From positions 1 through 8,842 of the forward strand of contig JAOZRC010000188.1 of assembly GCA_029940345.1 (NCBI GenBank): a stretch of 8,842 bases of DNA. Reading direction: 5' to 3'. Made by a program: the position numbers and the translations under genes. This DNA is from Desulfobacterales bacterium. GTDB taxonomy: Bacteria > Desulfobacterota > Desulfobacteria > Desulfobacterales > JAUCGF01. Shown here in pieces: positions 1 to 5,677 of this stretch; position 1 is the stretch's first letter, and each line of letters starts with the position of its first letter. The notes beneath the pieces are model-generated. The model saw only the letters and a list, made by a program, of their open reading frames with translations. It did not search any database and was not told the DNA's origin.

Positions 1-54
1 TATTTAAAGAATGCCGACATTTAAAACAAAAACCGTGATAATTGCATATATATT

Positions 55-60
55 AAGGAG
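55..60 (+). promoter_or_regulatory. Ribosome binding site of the KamA-family gene
   Basis: AAGGAG lies six bases before the ATG at 67 and supports that start. Only 54 bases precede it in the window; they are AT-rich and I see no convincing promoter in them. Confidence 0.7.
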
Positions 61-66
61 AACCTC

Positions 67-1140
67 ATGGAAGAGTGGGTGGAGCAACTTCAAAACAGTG
101 TCAATACACTGGCAAGATTAAAGGAATTTATCAATGTAACCCCGGGTGAAGAAAACACAATCACAACACTGAACACCAAATGGGGGACCACGCCCTATTT
201 TGCCGGTCTGATGGACCCCGATGATCCTGCCTGCCCGGTTCGCCGACAGGTCGTGCCGTCACTCAAAGAAAAAGAGAATCGTTATGGTATTGACAACTAC
301 TTGATCTGGAAAGAAAATCGCGATACGGATGAGGTGCGTCCGGACAGCATCGCCCGTCAGTATTATGACCGCATCGCGTTCACTGTCACGGATGTCTGCG
401 CCAACTACTGTCGCCACTGTTTCCGTAAGGAACTTGTAGTCGATCGGGAACTAAAACTGCGTATGGATGTGGAAGAGGGGCTGACCTGGATTCGTGCGCA
501 TGAAGAGATACGCGATGTTTTGGTTACAGGCGGCGACCCTTTTATTCTTTCAGATGATAAGATTGAGTATCTCATTCGTAAACTGCGTGAAATTCCGCAT
601 ATTGAGATGATCCGGTTTGGTACACGTACGCCCATCGTTTTACCTCATCGCATCACCCCGGGATTAAAAAAAGTCTTGGACGGTTTCCACAAAATACCTT
701 TATGGATCAACACCCAGTGCAATCATGCCAAAGAGATCACGGAAAAGACCGCTAAAGCGGTGTATGATTTGCTCTCCTGCGGTGTGAATGTGGGCAACCA
801 GGCGGTGCTTTTAAAAGGCATTAATGATGATCCGGCCAGTTTCAAAGCGCTGCACCAAAAACTGTTAACAGTGCGCATTCGTCCCTATTATGTGTTTTAT
901 TGTGAACCCGCGCCGGGCATTGATCATTTCCGCACGCCCGTGGAAAAAGGTGCCGAATTAATTCGCGATGCGATCCGCGGCCACACCACCGGTCTGGCTC
1001 AGCCCATGTACGTGATCGCCACCAATATCGGTAAAATTCCATTAATGCCGGATTATTATATCAAAGGCAAGACTGAAACCGAGTATACGCTGCAGAATTA
1101 TCAGGGTAAAAAGACGGCCTGGCCGAATATTTCTGAATGA
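67..1140 (+). CDS. KamA-family radical SAM, PLP-dependent amino acid aminomutase (substrate uncertain)
   Basis: This 357-residue cytosolic protein belongs to the lysine 2,3-aminomutase (KamA/AblA/EpmB) family, whose members use S-adenosylmethionine and PLP to move an amino group between the alpha and beta carbons of an amino acid. The radical SAM cluster motif is C111-x3-C115-x2-C118, followed by R120, which matches the substrate carboxylate-binding arginine of the clostridial enzyme. GGDP at 155-158 is the family's SAM-binding glycine motif. K323 in the GKIPL stretch matches the PLP Schiff-base lysine. The two acidic residues that hold the lysine side chain in true lysine aminomutases appear replaced (E280 and A318), and the zinc-binding C-terminal cysteines are absent, so lysine is not assured as substrate. 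The length is nearer EpmB-type proteins than the roughly 416-residue clostridial enzyme. The start is backed by AAGGAG at 55-60. No acetyltransferase partner (ablB) is adjacent. Family certain, substrate not. Confidence 0.9.
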   Translation: MEEWVEQLQNSVNTLARLKEFINVTPGEENTITTLNTKWGTTPYFAGLMDPDDPACPVRRQVVPSLKEKENRYGIDNYLIWKENRDTDEVRPDSIARQYYDRIAFTVTDVCANYCRHCFRKELVVDRELKLRMDVEEGLTWIRAHEEIRDVLVTGGDPFILSDDKIEYLIRKLREIPHIEMIRFGTRTPIVLPHRITPGLKKVLDGFHKIPLWINTQCNHAKEITEKTAKAVYDLLSCGVNVGNQAVLLKGINDDPASFKALHQKLLTVRIRPYYVFYCEPAPGIDHFRTPVEKGAELIRDAIRGHTTGLAQPMYVIATNIGKIPLMPDYYIKGKTETEYTLQNYQGKKTAWPNISE

Positions 1141-1285
1141 TCTTCAATTCGGTCATTGATTACGCAACGCGGAAGACAGACCCAAAGACTGGTAATTTCG
1201 TCCAAGTTATTTCATTCGCTTTCCTGGGCATTTATATGTATTCAGATTAATATTTTCACTAGGTTATCAGGGGGAAAAGTTTCAC

Positions 1286-2431
1286 ATGGGAAGTAAAAAA
1301 TGGCACGTACACAATCCATCGGCAAAAAAGCGCGTAATCGTCACCAAGTCACTTCCCGGACAGCGATGGCTGGATATTTTGGCAGCGGCAGATTGCCGAA
1401 TTGAAGTCTGCACGTCTTCAAAGGTTTTGGAAGTTGAAGAGATTCAAAAAGCTATCGGCAACCGTTGCGATGGCGCCATCGGCCAGTTGACCGAGTCATG
1501 GGGTGAGGAGCTGTTTGAAGCATTGCAAAACGCCGGCGGCAAAGCCTATAGCAATTACGCCGTGGGTTTCAATAATGTGGATTTAGAGGCAGCAACCCGA
1601 TGGCAAATACCGGTGGGAAACACGCCCGGGGTGCTGACCGAAACCACAGCTGAAATGGCGGTCACCCTTACGTTTGCGGCTGCGCGTCGGGTGTGCGATT
1701 CTGAAAGATTCCTTCGTGAAGGGAAATACCAGGGATGGCTCCCCACGCTTTTTCTTGGTGAACTGTTGTGGCGTAAAAATTTAGGCGTGGTCGGATTGGG
1801 TCGGATCGGGGCCGCTTATGCCAAAATGATGGTGGAAGGTCATAAAATGAACCTGCTGTATTGTGATCTTCACCCGAACAAAGGTATGGAAGCATATATG
1901 GCAGCGTACAATGCATTCCTAAAATCACAGGGCGAACAACCCGTCACCTGCAAGCGGGTGGAAAAAGTGGAGGAGCTCTTGGCTGAGGCCGATTGCGTCA
2001 GCCTTCACACCATTTTGGACGATACGACCCATCACCTGATAAACGCCGGGCGGTTGTCATTGATGAAACCGAATGCCATTTTGATCAACACAAGCAGAGG
2101 GCCGGTTATCGACGAGGCTGCGTTGGTGGATCATTGCCGCAACCAACCTGAGTTCAAGGCGGGCTTGGATGTATTTGAAGATGAACCCGCTTTAAAACCC
2201 GGCCTCGCGGACCTGCCTAACGTGGTCATCGTGCCTCACATTGCATCTGCAACCAGTTGGACCAGAACAGGGATGGCCACATTGGCCGCCGGCAATGTGG
2301 CCGCCATTCTGCAGGGCTTTCCAGTGTGGGAGGATGCTGAAATTGGGGTATTTTTGGAGGGCGATCCGCCCAAAGCGGCGCCGAGCATTCTCAATGCTAA
2401 GGAATTGGGTATGGCGTTTTACAACGGATAG
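1286..2431 (+). CDS. NADH-type hydroxypyruvate/glyoxylate reductase (D-2-hydroxyacid dehydrogenase), plant HPR1-like
   Basis: This 381-residue enzyme of the D-isomer-specific 2-hydroxyacid dehydrogenase family is predicted to reduce hydroxypyruvate to D-glycerate (and glyoxylate to glycolate) in the cytosol. The Rossmann motif G170-L-G172-R-I-G175 is present, and D194 at the end of the second strand of the nucleotide fold favours NADH over NADPH. The catalytic triad is R271 (SRGPVIDEAALV), E300 (GLDVFEDEP) and H318 (VPHIAS). Along its whole length, including CDGAIGQLTE, GNTPGVLTETTAE and the C-terminal APSILNAKELG, it matches what I remember of plant peroxisomal HPR1 (about 386 residues), but it lacks the SKL-type peroxisomal tail and ends in FYNG. 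A purine-rich AGGGGGAAAA (1269-1278) precedes the ATG. A 145-base spacer separates it from the aminomutase gene, so co-transcription is possible but not shown. Family is certain; the exact substrate is inferred from the plant-like match. Confidence 0.88.
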   Translation: MGSKKWHVHNPSAKKRVIVTKSLPGQRWLDILAAADCRIEVCTSSKVLEVEEIQKAIGNRCDGAIGQLTESWGEELFEALQNAGGKAYSNYAVGFNNVDLEAATRWQIPVGNTPGVLTETTAEMAVTLTFAAARRVCDSERFLREGKYQGWLPTLFLGELLWRKNLGVVGLGRIGAAYAKMMVEGHKMNLLYCDLHPNKGMEAYMAAYNAFLKSQGEQPVTCKRVEKVEELLAEADCVSLHTILDDTTHHLINAGRLSLMKPNAILINTSRGPVIDEAALVDHCRNQPEFKAGLDVFEDEPALKPGLADLPNVVIVPHIASATSWTRTGMATLAAGNVAAILQGFPVWEDAEIGVFLEGDPPKAAPSILNAKELGMAFYNG

Positions 2432-2451
2432 CCGCTTTATGTTTTAGAATT

Positions 2452-2537
2452 TAGGCTGGGTTGAGGAACGAAACCCAGCTTATACAAAACTCAATCAGTT
2501 GTATTAAATGCTGGGTTTCGTTCCTCAACCCAGCCTA
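2452..2537. repeat. Palindromic REP-like pair A (perfect 28-base arms) between convergent genes
   Basis: Arms 2452-2479 and 2510-2537 are exact reverse complements (28 of 28) around a 30-base spacer. Each arm is also a palindrome in itself: GCTGGGTT and AACCCAGC enclose about nine bases. The element therefore consists of two head-to-head hairpin units. It sits between the stops of the reductase (plus) and the lipid kinase (minus), where it could act as a two-way transcription barrier. Neither side has a T-tract, so it is not a standard intrinsic terminator. It resembles dispersed REP/BIME-type elements. Confidence 0.85.
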
Positions 2538-2569
2538 CAAAATCAGATAGGAACAGGGCCGATCCGAAT

Positions 2570-3448
2570 TTAGCATTTTATTCGCAACGCCCTGGGAAGA
2601 ACCTCAAAATCAAAAGCATCCCCATGCCAACCCGCATCTCCGTCGATTTGTAATATTGACGGTTGTTTTAATCGGACGCGCAGTTTCCGGCCGGTTAGAT
2701 GGCGGCCTGTGCGATTTCCGATTGTAAAAGCGGTCGCCCATCCGATAACCGATTGCCACTGCGTCGAATTGATACAAACGATATGAAGTCGGCGATCATC
2801 CAACCGCGCCTTGGGAGCAACTTCCATACCAAAACCGAAATAGGGCTGCTTGGTGACAATCAGGCTCAAAACCTTTTTCACTTGGATTTCATGACCGTCA
2901 ATTGCCATTCGGGCGTCGGGGCGTGAATTTTTTCCGAAATAGGCCCCGAAATAGGATTGAGGTATCGCCTTAAAATAGGATTTAAAACCGCATAAACCCT
3001 GTTTGCGGAATTGATCCCGAAGCCGGATAATCAGGCCATCAATACCGATTGACGCCATAAACGCGCGTTTTTGATTATCACACTGAATCAAATCATAAGC
3101 AGACACTCCGCCATCTCTAATGCGGACAGCAATATCGGCCGGACTGCCTTTATATTTTAAGGCGTAACCCATGGCATTGCCCGACCCTAACGGCAGATAT
3201 GCGATGGTTTGTGTCGCCGTGTCAACGCTGTTGATGATTTCGGAAAGGGTTCCGTCTCCGCCGGCGACTGCCAGAACATCGCAATGCGCCGCGGTTTCCT
3301 GTGCGCAGCGGGCAAATTCCTGCGCCGTGGTTGTGTCCAATCCGGCTATATCAGCGTTTAGAAGCGCTGCCGGTGCCGCTAATACGGCGCGTTTCTGATC
3401 AATATTCAGTGTTCCGGCAACCGGGTTGGCAATAATAGAGTAGCGCAT
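2570..3448 (-). CDS. Diacylglycerol/sphingosine kinase-family lipid kinase
   Basis: This 292-residue protein has the DAG-kinase catalytic fold found in YegS, DgkB and BmrU-type bacterial lipid kinases, which phosphorylate a lipid hydroxyl with ATP at the inner face of the membrane. The start reads IANPVAG (6-12), the usual first strand of the domain. The nucleotide-binding signature GGDGT is at 63-67 and the PLGSGNA loop at 86-92. The C-terminal half has the conserved ARLDD (214-218) and QIDGD (267-271) elements of the second beta-sandwich domain. The GSGNA form of the loop recalls sphingosine kinases more than the GTGND of typical bacterial members. No transmembrane segment is evident. I see no Shine-Dalgarno before the ATG; a palindromic repeat begins 20 bases upstream. 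It lies downstream of the gamma-CA gene on the same strand. Family confident; lipid substrate unknown. Confidence 0.88.
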   Translation of the reverse strand: MRYSIIANPVAGTLNIDQKRAVLAAPAALLNADIAGLDTTTAQEFARCAQETAAHCDVLAVAGGDGTLSEIINSVDTATQTIAYLPLGSGNAMGYALKYKGSPADIAVRIRDGGVSAYDLIQCDNQKRAFMASIGIDGLIIRLRDQFRKQGLCGFKSYFKAIPQSYFGAYFGKNSRPDARMAIDGHEIQVKKVLSLIVTKQPYFGFGMEVAPKARLDDRRLHIVCINSTQWQSVIGWATAFTIGNRTGRHLTGRKLRVRLKQPSILQIDGDAGWHGDAFDFEVLPRALRIKC

Positions 3449-3468
3449 TTTTGCGTGTATCGCGTCAT

Positions 3469-3500
3469 GTAGGGTGGGTGGAGCGTAGCGTAACCCACCA
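3469..3500. repeat. REP-like hairpin B upstream of the lipid kinase
   Basis: The stem GGTGGGT (3473-3479) pairs with ACCCACC (3493-3499) around a 13-base loop that contains GCGTAGCG. The outer edge is GTAGG, as in the other palindromes here. It is a single unit, not a pair, and lies only 20 bases before the lipid kinase ATG, so it would be in that gene's leader. Confidence 0.7.
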
Positions 3501-3521
3501 TATTTCGTATGTCAGAAGTGA

Positions 3522-3597
3522 GTAGGTCGGGTTAGCGTAGCTTAACCCGACAACGACCGGCTTTATCGTCGGGTTACGCTGCGCTAACCCGACCTAC
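3522..3597. repeat. Palindromic REP-like pair C (28/30 arms)
   Basis: Arms 3522-3551 and 3568-3597 are reverse complements at 28 of 30 positions, around a 16-base spacer. Each arm folds by itself, with GTCGGGTTA pairing to TAACCCGAC. The two arm-to-arm mismatches (left-arm positions 3538 and 3542) fall in the half-hairpin loop and not in its stem. The element lies 21 bases past the gamma-CA stop and ahead of the lipid kinase. It could limit read-through, but there is no T-tract. Confidence 0.85.
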
Positions 3598-3618
3598 TAA
3601 ACAGCTTTCCACGTTAAA

Positions 3619-4128
3619 TCAGTAAATTCGCAAATATTCGGCTGCCAGTTCACAGTAAATCCGGGAAGGTCTTAGCATACGCTCGGCCGCGTTGGCAGGC
3701 AACGTTTTTTTGATCGACGCCGGTACGCCGGCAGCAAGGCGGTCAGGTCCCACCTGCTGGCCATATTTGACCACCGCACCGGCGGCAACAATCGAACCGG
3801 ATCTGATAACAGCGCCATCCAGCACAATGGCTCCGATTCCGATCAGGCAATTGTTTTCAATCGTGCAAGAATGAATCACGGCGTTATGCCCGATCGTTAC
3901 ATTGTCACCGATAATCGTCGGAATATCCACTTCCGTATGCACGGTGCAATTATCCTGGATATTGGAATCAGTCCCGATTCGGATCGGAGCCAAATCCCCC
4001 CTTACAACCGCTCCGAACCAGATTCCAGAGTTATCCCCTATCACAACATCGCCGATAATCATTGCATTCGGGGCAATGAAAACGTTTGCGCCGATCTTGG
4101 GGGTATGGTCTTTAAACGTCAGCAGCAT
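3619..4128 (-). CDS. Gamma-class carbonic anhydrase-like left-handed beta-helix protein
   Basis: This 169-residue cytosolic hexapeptide-repeat protein belongs to the gamma-carbonic anhydrase family (CamH/YrdA/CaiE type), whose members form trimers with metal at the subunit interfaces. All three metal-binding histidines are in place: H64 (DNCTVH) and H81 and H86 (GHNAVIH). N56 and Q58 and the R43-G-D45 motif match conserved active-site residues of the family. The hexapeptide turns run roughly from residue 10 to 125 and are followed by a C-terminal helix. The acidic loop with the proton-shuttle glutamate of the archaeal Cam enzyme is missing, as in most CamH/YrdA proteins, many of which show no measured activity. 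The ATG at 4128 matches the family start but has no visible Shine-Dalgarno; hairpin E begins eight bases upstream. The nfnB gene ends 71 bases upstream on the same strand. Fold certain; carbonic anhydrase activity possible but unproven. Confidence 0.87.
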   Translation of the reverse strand: MLLTFKDHTPKIGANVFIAPNAMIIGDVVIGDNSGIWFGAVVRGDLAPIRIGTDSNIQDNCTVHTEVDIPTIIGDNVTIGHNAVIHSCTIENNCLIGIGAIVLDGAVIRSGSIVAAGAVVKYGQQVGPDRLAAGVPASIKKTLPANAAERMLRPSRIYCELAAEYLRIY

Positions 4129-4136
4129 AAATAATT

Positions 4137-4173
4137 GTATGGCGCGTCAGGTATTGACTGTAACGCACCATAC
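4137..4173 (-). repeat. REP-like hairpin E in the nfnB to gamma-CA spacer
   Basis: Arms 4137-4147 and 4163-4173 pair at 10 of 11 positions around a 15-base loop. Read as minus-strand RNA, the odd pair becomes a G-U wobble, so the stem is complete in the transcript of the flanking genes but broken by a C/A mismatch in plus-strand RNA. It lies 26 bases past the nfnB stop and eight bases before the gamma-CA ATG, so it may act as a 3' end for nfnAB or as a leader structure. Its core is GGTGCGT, not GGTGGGT. Confidence 0.6.
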
Positions 4174-4199
4174 TCCGTTTTGAAAGTATTAATGTCTGA

Positions 4200-5609
4200 C
4201 TACCAACCCAAAGTAAGATAATCTTGGATTGAATCTGCCGCAATGCGACCGGCACCCATGGCTAAAATAACGGTGGCAGCGCCGGTGACGATATCGCCAC
4301 CAGCCCAAACACCTTTTTTAGTCGTTTTTCCGGTCTTGGGATCCGTTACAATATAGCCCCACTGATTTAAATCCATGTCAGGCGTCGCCCGGGTCAGCAG
4401 CGGGTTGGAACCGGAGCCCACGGCAACCACCGCCAGATCGCACTCCAGTTGAAATTCGGAGCCTTTAATCGGAATCGGCCGGCGGCGCCCAGATTCATCC
4501 GGCTCGCCCAATTCCATTTTAAGGCATTCCATGCCGGTTAGAAACCCTTTTTCATCACCGATCAAACGGGTGGGATTGGTCAGCAGATAAAATTCAATGC
4601 CTTCTTCTTCGGCATGATGCAATTCTTCGGCTCTTGCCGGCATTTCATCTCTTGAACGGCGGTATACGATACGCACTTTATCGGCGCCCAAACGCATGGC
4701 GGTGCGAGCCGAGTCCATGGCCACATTACCGGCCCCGAACACCACTACGTTTTTGCCAATGGGAATCGGTGTGTCATATTTGGGGAACAGGTACGCTTTC
4801 ATCAAATTGGAGCGGGTTAAATATTCGTTAGCGGAAAAAACGCCGATATAGTTTTCACCCGGTATATTCAGAAAACGCGGCAACCCTGCGCCCACGCCAA
4901 TATAAATCGCATCATAGCCTTCTTCAAAAAGCTCATCCAAAGAAACGATGCTGCCGACCACCGCGTTGCATTCAAATTTCACGCCCTGTTTTTCCATAAA
5001 CCCCACTTCGGACGCCACAATATCTTTCGGCAATCTGAATTCAGGGATACCGTAAATCAAAACGCCGCCCGCTTTATGAAACGCTTCAAAGACCGTAACG
5101 TCATGGCCTTTGGCAATCAGATCGCCGGCCACGGTCAATCCGGACGGACCGGCACCCACCACCGCCACTTTTTTCCCGGTGGATTCCTGTTGGGGCGGCA
5201 ATTCACCTGTGCCGTTCTCACGCTCATAATCAGCAGCAAAACGTTCCAGGTTTCCGATTGCCACAGGATTTCCCTTTTTACCGACAATACATACACCTTC
5301 ACATTGTTCTTCCTGGGGGCACACCCGGCCGCAGACTGCCGGCAGGCTGTTCTTGGCCCATAAATTACGAATCGCGCCTTGAAAATCGCCTTGTTCAATC
5401 AATTTGATAAACCCGGGAATATCCACGTTCACCGGACAACCTGCCACACATCCCGGTTTTTTGCATTGCAGACAGCGTGACGCTTCTGTCATAGCGGTTT
5501 CGGGCGTATACCCGTGAGGCACTTCTTCAAAATTACGCGCCCGTACTTTCGGGTCCTGTTCCGGCATTGGCTGTCGGTCGATTTTTGCTTTCTTTGCTTT
5601 TCCTGCCAT
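4200..5609 (-). CDS. nfnB: NfnB, large subunit of NADH-dependent ferredoxin:NADP+ oxidoreductase (GltD-like)
   Basis: This is the large subunit of the Nfn electron-bifurcating transhydrogenase, which uses NADPH oxidation to reduce NAD+ and ferredoxin together, or the reverse, in the cytosol. The N-terminal domain carries two [4Fe-4S] sites: C46-x2-C49-x4-C54-x3-C58 and C93-x3-C97-x5-C103-x3-C107. The FAD motif GAGPSG is at 152-157. The NADPH domain has GAGNVAMD at 292-299 and the 2'-phosphate-type arginines in YRRSRDEMPA (316-325). The closing FAD motif GGDIVTGAATV starts at 437. I chose the ATG at 5609 (469 residues) over 5645 because GGAGG stands five bases before it and the length then agrees with known large subunits. 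The gene follows nfnA after 68 bases. Related GltD-like proteins serve glutamate synthase, but no gltB is present and nfnA adjoins, so Nfn is the best call. Confidence 0.92.
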   Translation of the reverse strand: MAGKAKKAKIDRQPMPEQDPKVRARNFEEVPHGYTPETAMTEASRCLQCKKPGCVAGCPVNVDIPGFIKLIEQGDFQGAIRNLWAKNSLPAVCGRVCPQEEQCEGVCIVGKKGNPVAIGNLERFAADYERENGTGELPPQQESTGKKVAVVGAGPSGLTVAGDLIAKGHDVTVFEAFHKAGGVLIYGIPEFRLPKDIVASEVGFMEKQGVKFECNAVVGSIVSLDELFEEGYDAIYIGVGAGLPRFLNIPGENYIGVFSANEYLTRSNLMKAYLFPKYDTPIPIGKNVVVFGAGNVAMDSARTAMRLGADKVRIVYRRSRDEMPARAEELHHAEEEGIEFYLLTNPTRLIGDEKGFLTGMECLKMELGEPDESGRRRPIPIKGSEFQLECDLAVVAVGSGSNPLLTRATPDMDLNQWGYIVTDPKTGKTTKKGVWAGGDIVTGAATVILAMGAGRIAADSIQDYLTLGW

Positions 5610-5614
5610 TATTT

Positions 5615-5619
5615 CCTCC
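5615..5619 (-). promoter_or_regulatory. Ribosome binding site that fixes the nfnB start
   Basis: The minus strand reads GGAGG here, five bases before the ATG at 5609. The in-frame ATG at 5645 has no such site, so the shorter product is preferred. Confidence 0.8.
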
Positions 5620-5677
5620 GCAAATTCAATATCTTTGTTATGCAATCATCAGCTTTTTGTTTTTATCACACTGAATG

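Noticed and set aside
2241..2447. 68-residue plus-strand frame overlapping the 3' end of the reductase gene
   Set aside because: It is an out-of-frame shadow within the reductase coding region and lacks any supporting signal.
2452..3597. CRISPR array
   Set aside because: The repeats are palindromic pairs of differing sequence between genes, without regularly spaced direct repeats or cas genes.
4200..5609. Glutamate synthase small subunit (gltD)
   Set aside because: The protein is GltD-like, but no gltB is present and it is paired with an FNR-like subunit with a [2Fe-2S] motif, which defines Nfn.
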